A stretch of 63,612 bases of DNA from Hyphomicrobiales bacterium (GTDB taxonomy: Bacteria > Pseudomonadota > Alphaproteobacteria > Rhizobiales > Beijerinckiaceae): contig RXIY01000019.1 in the NCBI GenBank assembly GCA_003963405.1, forward strand, positions 1 to 63,612. The letters are read 5' to 3'. The stretch's first letter is position 1; every line of letters starts with the position of its first letter. The notes beneath the pieces are model-generated. The model had not been told where the DNA came from, did no database searches, and saw only the letters and a list, made by a program, of their open reading frames with translations. Both the position numbers and the translations under genes were made by a program. Of the stretch, positions 17,254-26,792 are shown piece after piece.

Positions 17254-18699
17254 CTAGCCCAGCTGACGCGCAACATTTTCGAACCAGCTGACGAGATAGG
17301 CGGGCAGATAAAGCCCGGCCACGAGCACGAGCGCGAGATGAGCGAAGAGCGGAATGGAGGAGGCCTCGACTTCGCCGACGCTTTTCGAGGGCTCTCCGAA
17401 GGCCATGCCGATGAGCCGCATGAGCAAGGCGCCGAAAGCGACGAGCAGACCGAGCACGAGCGGCGCCGCGAGCCAGGGCGCGCGAGAGAATGCCGAACTC
17501 ACGACGAGAAATTCGCTCATGAAGACGCCGAGCGGCGGCATCCCGCAAATCGCCATCACGCCGACAACGAGCCCCCAGCCGAGCAGCGGATGGCTCTGGG
17601 TCAGCCCGCGGATGTCGGCGATCTTCTGCGTTCCCTTGGCCTGGGCGATCTGGCCGACGGCGAAGAAGATCGCCGACTTGGTGAGGCTGTGCATCGCCAT
17701 ATGAAGCAGGCCGGCGAAATTTGCGAGCGGCCCGCCGACGCCGAAGGCGAAGGCGATGACGCCCATGTGTTCGATCGAGGAATAGGCGAAGAGCCGTTTC
17801 ACGTCGTCGCGGCGATAGAGCATGAAGGCAGAAAAGAGCACCGAGGCGAGGCCGAGCGTGATCAGCATCGGCCCCGGCGTGATGGCCATGGCGTTCGCCG
17901 TCAGCAGCATCTTGAAGCGCAGAACGGCGTAGAGCGCGACATTCAGCAGCAGGCCGGAGAGAACCGCGGAGATCGGCGTCGGGCCTTCCGCATGGGCGTC
18001 GGGAAGCCAGGCGTGCATGGGCGCGAGGCCGACCTTGGTGCCGTAGCCGAGCATGAGGAAGACGAAGGCGACATTGAGCAGCCGGGGGCTGAAATGGGCG
18101 GCCTGCTGCATCAGCGACGACCAGACCATCGCGTCATAGCCCTGTCCCAAGACCGGCTCGGCCGCCATATAGACGAGGATCGTGCCAAAGAGCGCCAGCG
18201 CAATGCCGACGCTGCCGAGAATGAAATATTTCCAAGCCGCTTCGAGCGAGTCGCGGGTGCGGTAGACGCCGACCATCATCACCGTCGTCAGCGTCGCGAC
18301 CTCCACGGAAACCCACATCAGCCCGATGTTGCTCGCGAGCAGCGCGAGGTTCATCGAGAACATGAGCGTCTGATACATTGCGTGATAGAAACGCAGATTG
18401 CCGGCCGACAGCCGGCCGGTCTCCATTTCGTGACGAATGTAGCTCGCGCTGAAGACGCTCGTCGTCAGGCCGACGAAGGTCGAGAGCACGACGAAGACGA
18501 TGTTGAGATCGTCGACGAAGAGAAAGCTGCCCGTCTCACTTCCCTTCAGGAGGAGCAGCAGGGCGAAGACGAGCGTCGCGCCGGAAGCCGCCATGTTGAT
18601 CTGCGCGGCGCGCTTGTAGTCGGGCTCGAAGGCGAGGATGGCGGCGGCGGTCGCCGGAATAACCACCAGAGCATTGGACAACATCAGGAATTCCGGCAT
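17254..18699 (-). CDS. HyfF-like proton-translocating membrane subunit (NuoL/M/N family)
   Basis: The 481-residue protein is a multi-helix membrane subunit of the complex I antiporter-like family. The block LGYGTKVGLAPMHAWLPDAHAE (the Lys and His of the proton path) and the SSIEHMGVIAFAFG stretch are characteristic. It starts inside the stop of the HyfE-like gene (TGATG). It would translocate protons or sodium across the cytoplasmic membrane, driven by or driving the chemistry of the soluble arm. Confidence 0.88.
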   Translation of the reverse strand: MPEFLMLSNALVVIPATAAAILAFEPDYKRAAQINMAASGATLVFALLLLLKGSETGSFLFVDDLNIVFVVLSTFVGLTTSVFSASYIRHEMETGRLSAGNLRFYHAMYQTLMFSMNLALLASNIGLMWVSVEVATLTTVMMVGVYRTRDSLEAAWKYFILGSVGIALALFGTILVYMAAEPVLGQGYDAMVWSSLMQQAAHFSPRLLNVAFVFLMLGYGTKVGLAPMHAWLPDAHAEGPTPISAVLSGLLLNVALYAVLRFKMLLTANAMAITPGPMLITLGLASVLFSAFMLYRRDDVKRLFAYSSIEHMGVIAFAFGVGGPLANFAGLLHMAMHSLTKSAIFFAVGQIAQAKGTQKIADIRGLTQSHPLLGWGLVVGVMAICGMPPLGVFMSEFLVVSSAFSRAPWLAAPLVLGLLVAFGALLMRLIGMAFGEPSKSVGEVEASSIPLFAHLALVLVAGLYLPAYLVSWFENVARQLG

Positions 18700-19364
18700 C
18701 AGCGGCGCTCCCCCCGGACGCGATCAAGTTCGAAAAGATCAACCGTATCGAAGCGTTCGCGAATGCGGAACAGAAACACTCCGATGACGATGAAGGCGAC
18801 AAGGACGGACAGGGCGACGCTGATCTCGACGACGAGCGGCATGCCGTCGGCGCCCGCGGCGGCGAGGATCAGGCCGTTTTCGAGCGACATGAAGCCGATG
18901 ATCTGGCTTACGGCGTTGCGCCGGGTCACCATCATGAGCAGGCCCAGAAGCACGATGGCGAGCGCGAAGGCCAGATCCTCGCGCGCGAAGGGATCGGCCG
19001 CCGCCGTCGCCGGCAGCATGACGACGAGCGACAGCGCCATGAGGAACATGCCGATCAGCATCGTCCAGCCGATCCCGCCGACGATCTCCACCGTCCGGTG
19101 AATGCGCAGACGCTTGATGATGGCGCGCAGGCTGAAGGGGATGACGATCGCCTTGAAGACGAGGGCGATGCCCGCTGTGACGTAAAGATGCGGCGCCTGC
19201 TGCACATAGGCCTGCCAGGCGACGGAGAGCGCCAGAACGAAGGCATGCAGGGCGAAGATGTTGATCAGTCCCGAGAGCCGGTCCTGATAAAGGAGCATGA
19301 AGCTCACCAGCACCAGCGAGCCCGCAAGCAGCTGTGCGATATCGAGCGAGAGATGGGCCATCAA
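18699..19364 (-). CDS. HyfE-like membrane subunit
   Basis: The 221-residue protein has about seven hydrophobic helices. The C-terminal half (SQIIGFMSLENGLILAAAG) resembles the NuoK-like part of HyfE, with the conserved Glu in a membrane helix. It overlaps the HyfC-like gene at its start (ATGA) and the HyfF-like gene at its stop, so the cluster is strongly coupled. Confidence 0.85.
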   Translation of the reverse strand: MMAHLSLDIAQLLAGSLVLVSFMLLYQDRLSGLINIFALHAFVLALSVAWQAYVQQAPHLYVTAGIALVFKAIVIPFSLRAIIKRLRIHRTVEIVGGIGWTMLIGMFLMALSLVVMLPATAAADPFAREDLAFALAIVLLGLLMMVTRRNAVSQIIGFMSLENGLILAAAGADGMPLVVEISVALSVLVAFIVIGVFLFRIRERFDTVDLFELDRVRGERR

Positions 19365-20317
19365 AGGCTCCGCGTGACGAAGACGAGAAACGTGCCGAGA
19401 AGGCCGAGCATCAGCGCGGCCCCCAGGAAGTCCGGCACGCGGAAGACCCGCATCTTCGCAGTCGAAACCTCGAAGAAGGCGAGAAGGAACCCTCCGACGG
19501 CGAGCTTGGCGACATAGGCCAGCACGCCGACGCCCATGGCGGCGAGGCCGGCGTCATGCGGCGCGAGGCCGAAGGGAAAGAAGACGCAGCCAATGAGCGA
19601 AACATAAAGCAGCAGCTTGAGCGCCGCGGCCAGTTCGATGATTGCGAGATGGCGTCCCGAATATTCGAGGATCATCGCCTCATGCACCATCGTCAGCTCG
19701 AGATGCGTCGCGGGATTGTCGACGGGGATGCGGCCGTTCTCGGCGATGGCGACGATGACGAGGCCGATGAGGGCGAAAAGCACCGAGACGCGCAGCGAAA
19801 AGTCGGACGCCATATAGGCCGCGACCTCGGAGAGCTGCGTCGAACCCGCGATCAGCGAGACGACGAAGGCGATCATGATCGTCGCGGGTTCGGCGAGAGA
19901 GCCGAACATCATCTCGCGGCTCGCGCCGATGCCGCCGAAACTCGTGCCGACGTCCATTCCGGCGAGGGCCAGGAAGAAGCGGCCAGCGCCCAGCAGCGCG
20001 GCGAGCGCGATGAGATCCGCCGTCCAGCTGAACATCAGGCCGGTCGCGAAGGTCGGAACGAGGGAGGCCGCGACCCAGGTCGTCGCGAAGATGATGTAGG
20101 GCGCGGCGCGGTAGAGCCAGGACGCATCCTCGGCGAGCACCGTCTCCTTGCGGAAAAGACGGATGAGATCGTACCAGGGCTGGAGGATCGGCGCGCCCCG
20201 CCGGCGCAACAGACGCGCCTTGACCTTGCGGGTGAAGCCGATCAGCACCGGCGAGAGCGCCAGCACCAGCGCCATTTGCGCGCCCTGCGCGATGAAATCG
20301 AAGAGAAAGCCGATCAT
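19361..20317 (-). CDS. HyfC-like membrane subunit (NuoH family)
   Basis: The 318-residue protein is the NuoH/HyfC-type subunit that joins the soluble arm to the membrane arm. KARLLRRRGAPILQPWYDLIRLFRKE near residue 30 and ENGRIPVDNPATHLELTMVHEAM near residue 185, with the conserved Glu and Asp, are family hallmarks. It overlaps both neighbours by four bases. Confidence 0.88.
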   Translation of the reverse strand: MIGFLFDFIAQGAQMALVLALSPVLIGFTRKVKARLLRRRGAPILQPWYDLIRLFRKETVLAEDASWLYRAAPYIIFATTWVAASLVPTFATGLMFSWTADLIALAALLGAGRFFLALAGMDVGTSFGGIGASREMMFGSLAEPATIMIAFVVSLIAGSTQLSEVAAYMASDFSLRVSVLFALIGLVIVAIAENGRIPVDNPATHLELTMVHEAMILEYSGRHLAIIELAAALKLLLYVSLIGCVFFPFGLAPHDAGLAAMGVGVLAYVAKLAVGGFLLAFFEVSTAKMRVFRVPDFLGAALMLGLLGTFLVFVTRSL

Positions 20318-22311
20318 AGCGCCACGATGACGAGCATGAGGACGAGGGCGGCGAAGACGAGCGCGAGATATTCCTGGATGGACAGGAAGCTCACGAAATT
20401 GAGCCGCTTTGCGCAGAAGTTCACGGCCTCGCCCAGCGGTTCGTACAGATAGGCGATGAAACGGTCGCCGATGTCGATCGAAAAATGCGCGGCGCGCGTC
20501 TCGCCGGGCGCGGGCATGTCGAGGCGCTCCTTCACCGAAAAAGCGATATTCCCAAGCGTGCGCCGGACCGGCTGCGCGAAGCTGCTGCCGGTGTATTGCG
20601 TGAAGGGCGAGGGGTCTATGTAGCCGCAGTCCCAGGGCGGCGCGCGGCGCAGGGGACGCGGCCAGATCGACCTGATCGTCAGCATGGCGCCCAGCGACGA
20701 CAGGAGGATGAAGGCGAGGACGAGGAAGCCGTTATAGGAGCTGCGGCTTTCGGCGATCGGGGCGATGGAGAGCCAGCCGATCTGGCTCTGCGCCGGCATG
20801 CGCCCGCCGACATAGGCCGCGGCCGCCGGCGAGATGGTGTCGATCATGAGGCTCGGGAGAACGCCCGCGAGCAGACATAGAAACACCATCGCCGACATCG
20901 CGCCGAGCGACCATCGATCGGTTTCGCGCGCCCCCTTCGCGGCCTCCGAACGCGGGCGCCCGAGAAACACGACGCCGAAGGCGCGCACATAGGCCCCGGC
21001 TCCAAGAGCCGCGCTCAGCGCGAGCGTCACGCCGACGGCGGGGATCGTGAGTTTCAACACCCATTGCGGCAACGCGGGGCTGAGCAGGATCGCCTGAAAG
21101 ATCAGCCATTCGGAGACGAAGCCATTGAGCGGCGGAAGCGCCGCGATGGCGAGGCAGGCGCCCAGAAACACGAAGGCGGTTTTGGGCATGGATCGGATCA
21201 GGCCGCCCAGACGCTCGATGTTCCTCTCGCCGGTCGCGCCGAGCACGGCGCCCGCGCCGAAGAACAGCGCGCCCTTGAACAAGGAGTGGTTGAAGACATG
21301 AAACAGCGCGGCGGTGAAGGCGAGCGCCGCGGCGAGCGTCTGGCCATTCGCCTTGAAGGCGAGCGCGAGGCCAAGCGCGATGAAAATGATCCCGACGTTC
21401 TCGATCGTGCTGTACGCCAGGAGCTTCTTCAAATCGCTCTGCACGGTTGCGAACAGAACGCCAACGAGCGCGCTGGCGGCTCCGAAGACCAGCGGATGGA
21501 CGCTCCACCAGAAGGCAGGCGGCCCCAGAAGATCGAAGACGATGCGGATGAAGCCGTAAATCGCGACCTTGGTCATCACGCCGCTCATCAGCGCCGAGAC
21601 ATGACTCGGCGCGGCGGGATGGGCGAGCGGCAGCCAGATATGCAAGGGCGCGAGGCCCGCCTTTGAGCCGGCGCCGAGCGTGACGAGGGCGAGCGCCAGG
21701 CCCTTCTTCCAGGGATCGAGCTCGGCGGCGCGGATGGACGCGAAGTCATAGGCGCCGGCGGCGCCGGCCAAAAGACCGAAGGCCATGAGCAGGCAGAGCG
21801 TGCCGAAGCTCGCCATGAGCAGATAGATATAGGCAGCCGCCCGGTTTTCCGCCTGATGGTGATGGGCAATCACCAGCGCGAAGGATGTCAGCGACATGAA
21901 CTCCCAGGCGACGAGGAAAGTGAAGGCGTCGTCGGCGAGAACCACCATGTTCATCGCGGCGATGAAGGCCGGAAAGAACGGCAGGATGCGCATGGGATCT
22001 TTTTCGTGCGCGCCATATCCGATGGCATAGGCGCTCGCCGCGGCGCCGCCGAGATCGACGACGGCGAGGAAGAATGCGCTCAGGGAATCGAGCCGGAAGT
22101 GCATGCCGATCCACGGAACGCCCAGCGGCAGCGTCGTCGTCAACGCATCGGCGCCCCTCGGCGCGACCGCCGCGAGAAAGATCGCCCCGCACAGACCGCC
22201 GCTCAACCCGTAGACCAGGCTCTGCACGTCCGCCCGCGCGCGCCAATAGAGGGACATCGCGCCGGCGCCAAACAGGGCGACGACGCAGAAAAGCGCAAAT
22301 TGCAGCAACAT
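20314..22311 (-). CDS. HyfB-like antiporter-type membrane subunit (NuoL family)
   Basis: The 665-residue protein has about 14-16 membrane helices. GAGSKAGLAPLHIWLPLAHP and LLAYSTIENVGIIF are the typical proton-path blocks, and a Lys-containing helix follows. A longer C-terminal part with PPWDCGYIDP matches HyfB rather than MrpD. It begins 27 bases after the SulP stop, which puts the transporter and this complex in one operon. Confidence 0.88.
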   Translation of the reverse strand: MLLQFALFCVVALFGAGAMSLYWRARADVQSLVYGLSGGLCGAIFLAAVAPRGADALTTTLPLGVPWIGMHFRLDSLSAFFLAVVDLGGAAASAYAIGYGAHEKDPMRILPFFPAFIAAMNMVVLADDAFTFLVAWEFMSLTSFALVIAHHHQAENRAAAYIYLLMASFGTLCLLMAFGLLAGAAGAYDFASIRAAELDPWKKGLALALVTLGAGSKAGLAPLHIWLPLAHPAAPSHVSALMSGVMTKVAIYGFIRIVFDLLGPPAFWWSVHPLVFGAASALVGVLFATVQSDLKKLLAYSTIENVGIIFIALGLALAFKANGQTLAAALAFTAALFHVFNHSLFKGALFFGAGAVLGATGERNIERLGGLIRSMPKTAFVFLGACLAIAALPPLNGFVSEWLIFQAILLSPALPQWVLKLTIPAVGVTLALSAALGAGAYVRAFGVVFLGRPRSEAAKGARETDRWSLGAMSAMVFLCLLAGVLPSLMIDTISPAAAAYVGGRMPAQSQIGWLSIAPIAESRSSYNGFLVLAFILLSSLGAMLTIRSIWPRPLRRAPPWDCGYIDPSPFTQYTGSSFAQPVRRTLGNIAFSVKERLDMPAPGETRAAHFSIDIGDRFIAYLYEPLGEAVNFCAKRLNFVSFLSIQEYLALVFAALVLMLVIVAL

Positions 22312-22338
22312 TGACCGTCCTTCCCGGCGCCTGGGCGC

Positions 22339-23991
22339 CTAGGCGGCGCGCTTGCGCGGCGCCAGCGGATGCTTCGAGCTTGCAACGAGCTGATCGAGAC
22401 CCCTGATCTCGGCGTGGCCGCCCTTGCCCCGATAGTCGTCGCAGAAGTGATGCAGATTCTCCATGACCGTGTGGTCGATCGTCGACGTGCCGGAGAGATC
22501 GAAGATGACCGTCCGGCCCGGCGGGATCGTCGCGAGGTCGCCTTTCAATGCAAGAAAGTTGCCAAAAAAAGCGGCGCCGGCCACCTGGACATGGAAGACG
22601 CCCGGCTCCCGCTCCTCGATTGTACGGCTGAGCCTGACCACATTGCGCCAATCGATGCTGCGCCAGAAGTGGAACACGAGTTCGGCGACGACGCCGATCG
22701 CCACGCCGACCAGAAGATCGGTCGCGAGAACGCCGATAATGGTGATGACGAAGACGCCGAGCTGGTCCCAGCCGATTTCGAGCGTCTTCCTGAATTCGCG
22801 CGGCGAGGCGAGCCGGTAGCCGGTGAAGACCAGCAGCGCCGCGAGGGAGGCGAGCGGAATTTCGTGGATCAGCTTGGGAAACAGCGCCACGAAGACGAGC
22901 AGGAACAGGCCGTGGAAGAAATTCGCCCAGCCGGTGCGCGCGCCATTGTTCACATTGGCGGAGCTGCGGACGATCTCCGCGATCATCGGCAGGCCGCCGA
23001 TCAGCCCGCAAATCGTATTGCCGACGCCCACGGCCGCGACGTCGCGGTTGAGATCGGAAACGCGCTTCAGGGGATCGAGCTTGTCGACCGCCGCGGCGCT
23101 GAGCAGACTCTCAAGGCTGCCGACGAGGGCGATGGCGAAAACCTGCTGCCAGAAAACCATCCGTCCGACCTGGTGAAAGTCGGGGAAGGAGAATCCGGCG
23201 AGAAAGTTCTGCGGCAGGGTGACGAGGAATTTCGGCCCGATGGTGAATTCGTGATGCGGCAGGAACACCGCGTCGGGCAGAAAGAGATATTTGTGCTCGT
23301 CTTCGAGATCGAAATATTTCGCGAGCGCCATGCCCACGAGCACGACGAGCAGCGGCGCCGGAACGACCCGGAGCCGCGTATTCGCGACGAGCGTCCAGAG
23401 CGTCAGAATGATGAGGCCGATGACGCCGATGATGGCGACTTCCGGATTCATGTCCCTCACGCTCGCAGGGATGGCGCCGATGGTCTGGAACAGGGTCTGG
23501 GCGTCGGGCTTCACGCCGAGCATGACATGAATCTGCTTGGCGATGATGATGATGCCGATCGCGGCGAGCATCCCGTGGACCGCCGAGGACGGAAAGAAGG
23601 CGCTCATCTTGCCCGCCTTCATTACGCCCATGAGAATCTGGATCAGCCCCGCAAAGACGATCGCAGCGAGCGTATAGCGGTAGCCCGCCGCTGCGTCTCC
23701 CTCCCCGAGTTCCTGAACCGAATCCAGGATGACGACGATGAGGCCCGCCGCGGGGCCCATGATCGTAATGAAAGACCCATTGATCCGCGACACGAGGAGC
23801 CCGCCGACGATGGCGGAGATGATGCCCGCCTGGGGTGGGAAGCCCGAGGCCATGGCGATGCCGAGGCACAGCGGCAGCGCGATCAGGAAGACGAGAAATC
23901 CCGACAGAATGTCGGCGCGCCAATGCTCCGCGAGGGCGGACAAGCCATTCTTTGGCAGGGCGACGTCGTCGGGTCGGACAGAGACGTTCAT
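22339..23991 (-). CDS. SulP-family anion transporter with STAS domain
   Basis: The 550-residue protein has the SulP transport core (about 10-12 helices, with GLPLCLGIAMASGFPPQAGI-like and ISGSFITIMGPAAG-like blocks near the N-terminus) and a C-terminal STAS domain (VIFDLSGTSTIDHTVMENL). SulP proteins carry bicarbonate, sulfate or other anions. The ATG at 23991 opens MNVSVRPDD; upstream in-frame codons would give an unlikely Arg-rich stretch. It leads the operon of the hydrogenase-4-like complex with a 27-base gap, so its transport may be coupled to that complex, similar in concept to DabA/DabB carbon uptake; that is inference. Two 15-bp repeats lie upstream. Confidence 0.85.
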   Translation of the reverse strand: MNVSVRPDDVALPKNGLSALAEHWRADILSGFLVFLIALPLCLGIAMASGFPPQAGIISAIVGGLLVSRINGSFITIMGPAAGLIVVILDSVQELGEGDAAAGYRYTLAAIVFAGLIQILMGVMKAGKMSAFFPSSAVHGMLAAIGIIIIAKQIHVMLGVKPDAQTLFQTIGAIPASVRDMNPEVAIIGVIGLIILTLWTLVANTRLRVVPAPLLVVLVGMALAKYFDLEDEHKYLFLPDAVFLPHHEFTIGPKFLVTLPQNFLAGFSFPDFHQVGRMVFWQQVFAIALVGSLESLLSAAAVDKLDPLKRVSDLNRDVAAVGVGNTICGLIGGLPMIAEIVRSSANVNNGARTGWANFFHGLFLLVFVALFPKLIHEIPLASLAALLVFTGYRLASPREFRKTLEIGWDQLGVFVITIIGVLATDLLVGVAIGVVAELVFHFWRSIDWRNVVRLSRTIEEREPGVFHVQVAGAAFFGNFLALKGDLATIPPGRTVIFDLSGTSTIDHTVMENLHHFCDDYRGKGGHAEIRGLDQLVASSKHPLAPRKRAA

Positions 23992-24211
23992 TGTTGGCGA
24001 ACCTTCTACGAGAAACGAAGCCAGGCGCGGCAGCAACGCGTCGCAACCATTTTTCCGCCCGGCTCGGCGCCGCAGGCGTCGTCCCCGGCCGGAGAGGCGC
24101 GAGACGCTCAGCCCCCGCGACGGGGACCGATGATCGCCATCGAAATTCGCGCACGGCCTTATCTCTACCGGCCGCGAGTCCATGGGCTGAGGCCAACCTT
24201 GCAAGAGGCTG

Positions 24212-24257
24212 TTTCAGAAGTTTTTCGCACCTGCGGAAAACATTTCCGAAGTTTTTC
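24212..24257 (-). repeat. Two 15-bp direct repeats upstream of the SulP operon
   Basis: On the minus strand GAAAAACTTCnGAAA occurs twice, at 24243-24257 and 24212-24226, with a start-to-start distance of 31 bases, close to three helical turns. Within and between the copies there are short inverted stretches (TTTTCGCA and TGCGGAAAA). The arrangement looks like a tandem regulator binding site. It lies about 220 bases before the SulP start and downstream of the preceding gene. Confidence 0.55.
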
Positions 24258-24332
24258 TGAAATGGGCGCTCGCGCCCCCTGCAAAAGGATCGGCCCGGAC
24301 AAGGCAAGGCCCCCGGGCCTGACGCTCTTTGC

Positions 24333-24716
24333 CTAGCGGGCTGAATTCATGGCGTAATAGACGTCGAGCGCCGCGACGAGGCCGATCGCCATCGCCGCGA
24401 GGCCGTTGGCTTTCCGCACGCTCCCCTCGCGGCTGCCGAGCTTTGGCGCGACTGTGACCATATCCAGAACATCGCCGAACGCCCGGGCCCAGAGCCATGC
24501 TGTTGGCCGGCGGGACATGAGAATGCCGAGGCCGGCGATGATTTCTCTCAGTCCATAAGTGCGCAGCAGCGACGACTGCCGCTCCATGCCGAGCGGCCTG
24601 GCGAGACTCCCCGGCGCGAAAACCTCGATAAGACCCAGACCGAGCGAGAACCAGCCAAGCCCGTTGACGATCGTCTCGGCCGAGGCCGGCGCCTTCATCG
24701 TTTTTTCCTGCGTCAT
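24333..24716 (-). CDS. Small membrane protein (127 aa), unknown
   Basis: The protein has about four hydrophobic segments, including GLGWFSLGLGLIEVFAPG near residue 20 and AMAIGLVAALDVYYAMNSAR at the C-terminus. The layout resembles small DUF4267-like membrane proteins, but I am not sure of the family. The ATG at 24716 follows AAGGAAGGAG at about 9 bases. It is divergent from the PQQ dehydrogenase gene and upstream of the SulP operon on the same strand, with a 341-base gap that holds the direct repeats. Confidence 0.6.
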   Translation of the reverse strand: MTQEKTMKAPASAETIVNGLGWFSLGLGLIEVFAPGSLARPLGMERQSSLLRTYGLREIIAGLGILMSRRPTAWLWARAFGDVLDMVTVAPKLGSREGSVRKANGLAAMAIGLVAALDVYYAMNSAR

Positions 24717-24910
24717 GATTCCAGGCTCCTTCCTTTTGCGGCGCGGCGAACGCCCCTTAACTGGCGGCGCCGCGCCATGCGGCAACCAGCCGTCAACTTC
24801 AAATCGAGGCGCGCGGCCATTGCTCTGCTCGCCAGCCCTGCGGCGCGCGCTACCTGCCGCAAAGCCATTTCCGACGGCCTGATTGTCTTGTTTTGAAATG
24901 AGAGGCGGCG

Positions 24911-26782
24911 ATGCTCGAGATCCCCTCGCTTGCGACTGTCGCTTCAGTCGCGGCGACGCGTCTGGGCGTCGCCCTGTTGGCGAGCGCGGCGTTTGCCGGT
25001 GCGGCCGTCGCCCAGCAGTCGCTCGCCGCGCTTTCCTCGGACGCGCGCAACTGGCCGATGGCCCCGCGCGATTACGCCAACACCCGCTTCAGCGCGCTCG
25101 ACCAGATCAACGCGGGCAATGTCGCCCGATTGAAACTCGCCTGGTCGTTCTCGATCGGCGCCGCGCGCGGTCAGGAGGCGGCGCCGCTGGTCATCGACAG
25201 CGTGATGTATGTCGTCGGGCCCTATGACGGTCCGCACCCCAATCAGGTGTTCGCGCTCGACGCCGTGACGGGCGAATTAAAATGGTCCTATGCCCCAAAG
25301 CCCGACCCGGCGGCGAAAGGCGTGGCCTGCTGCGACGTCGTCAACCGCGGCCTCGCCTATGACAGTGGCAAGATCTTTCTCAACACGCTCGACGATCATA
25401 TGGTCGCGCTCGACGCGCTGAGCGGCAAGGAACTCTGGGTCACGAAGCTCGGCGATATCAATCTCGGCGAAACGATCACGATGGCGCCGCTTGCAGTGAA
25501 GGGCAAAGTGCTCGCAGGCAACAGCGGCGGCGAAATGGGCGTGCGCGGCTGGCTCACCGCCGTCGATCAGGCGAGCGGCAAGATCGCCTGGCGCGCCTAT
25601 TCCACCGGCCCCGACGCCGAGGCGCTGATCGGCGCGGATTTCAAGCCGCATTACGACTGGATGAAGGGCAAGGACCTCGGCGCGACGAGCTGGCCCGCCG
25701 ATCACTGGCGCATCGGCGGCGGAACGGTTTGGGGCTGGCTCTCCTACGATCCCGAAACGAACCTCGTCTATTACGGCACCGGAAATCCGGGGCCCTGGAA
25801 CTCCAATCAGCGACCCGGCGACAATCTCTGGACCAGCACCGTCTTCGCCCGCGACGCCGATAGCGGACAGGCAAAATGGGCCTATCAGATGAGCCCGCAC
25901 GATCTGTGGGATCATGACGAGATCAACGAGAACATGCTGCTCGATCTCGAGATCGGCGGCGGCGCCCGCAAGGTTCTCATTCATCCCGGTCGCAACGGCT
26001 ACATGTATGTCATCGACCGGGCGACCGGCGAAGTGTTGTCGGCGGACCCTTACGATACGGTGACCGTCTACAAGGGCGTCGATCTGAAAAGCGGCCGCAT
26101 CGCACCCAATGAGGCGCTGAAGCCCGTCCTCGACAAGACCGTCCAGAACATCTGTCCGGCGCCGCCCGGCGCCAAGGACTGGCAGCCGATGGCCTGGTCG
26201 CCGCGAACGAAGCTTCTCTATGTTCCGCACCAGCATCTGTGCGCCAATTTCAGCACGAGCGAGGTCAGCTACATCGCCGGCACGCCTTTCGTCGGCGCAA
26301 CGGTGGACATGTATGCGGGACCCGGCGGCCATCGCGGCGAACTTCTGGCCTGGGACCCGGTCAAACGCGCCAAGACCTGGTCGATCGCCGAACAGCTTCC
26401 CGTCTGGAGCGGCGCGCTGGCGACGGCGGGCGATGTGGTCTTCTACGCGACGATGGACCGCCTGTTCAAAGCCGTCGACGCCCGAAGCGGTCAGCTTCTG
26501 TGGCAGTTTCGCGGCCCCTCGGGCTTCGTCGGACAGCCTGTCACCTATCAGGGGCGTGACGGCGCGCAATATGTTGCGATCCTCTCCGGCGTCGGCGGCT
26601 GGCCCGGCGTCATCGCCAACGCCGAGATCGATCCGCGCGTGCGCAATGGCGCGCTGGGCTTCACGGGCGCCATGCAGGACCTGCCCCTCTACACCGTCGG
26701 GGGCAGCGCGCTGCTCGTCTTCTCGCTCGGCGACGGGCATGACGCGGCCGGCGCCGCGTCCCCCCAGCCTCCGGCGCAGTGA
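24911..26782 (+). CDS. PQQ-dependent alcohol dehydrogenase, lanthanide-type (XoxF-related)
   Basis: The 623-residue periplasmic quinoprotein has a signal peptide (cleavage near AVA-Q) and the eight-bladed propeller of methanol/ethanol dehydrogenases. Adjacent Cys140-Cys141 (ACCDVV) form the ring that covers PQQ. Glu208 (GGEMG) and Asn292 (TGNPGPWN) are metal ligands, and Asp334 in DLWDHDEIN is the catalytic base. Asp336, two residues on, is the extra Asp used by XoxF-type enzymes to bind a lanthanide; MxaF has Ala there. It is followed by a XoxJ-like and a cytochrome c gene and then oxidase genes. The exact clade and substrate cannot be fixed by eye. Confidence 0.85.
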   Translation: MLEIPSLATVASVAATRLGVALLASAAFAGAAVAQQSLAALSSDARNWPMAPRDYANTRFSALDQINAGNVARLKLAWSFSIGAARGQEAAPLVIDSVMYVVGPYDGPHPNQVFALDAVTGELKWSYAPKPDPAAKGVACCDVVNRGLAYDSGKIFLNTLDDHMVALDALSGKELWVTKLGDINLGETITMAPLAVKGKVLAGNSGGEMGVRGWLTAVDQASGKIAWRAYSTGPDAEALIGADFKPHYDWMKGKDLGATSWPADHWRIGGGTVWGWLSYDPETNLVYYGTGNPGPWNSNQRPGDNLWTSTVFARDADSGQAKWAYQMSPHDLWDHDEINENMLLDLEIGGGARKVLIHPGRNGYMYVIDRATGEVLSADPYDTVTVYKGVDLKSGRIAPNEALKPVLDKTVQNICPAPPGAKDWQPMAWSPRTKLLYVPHQHLCANFSTSEVSYIAGTPFVGATVDMYAGPGGHRGELLAWDPVKRAKTWSIAEQLPVWSGALATAGDVVFYATMDRLFKAVDARSGQLLWQFRGPSGFVGQPVTYQGRDGAQYVAILSGVGGWPGVIANAEIDPRVRNGALGFTGAMQDLPLYTVGGSALLVFSLGDGHDAAGAASPQPPAQ

Positions 26783-26792
26783 GGGCCTTTCC

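Noticed and set aside
15511..19101. Long plus-strand open frame opposite the hydrogenase-4-like genes
   Set aside because: Antisense artefact of high GC at third codon positions; it spans several minus-strand genes with clear family motifs and overlapping start/stop signals.
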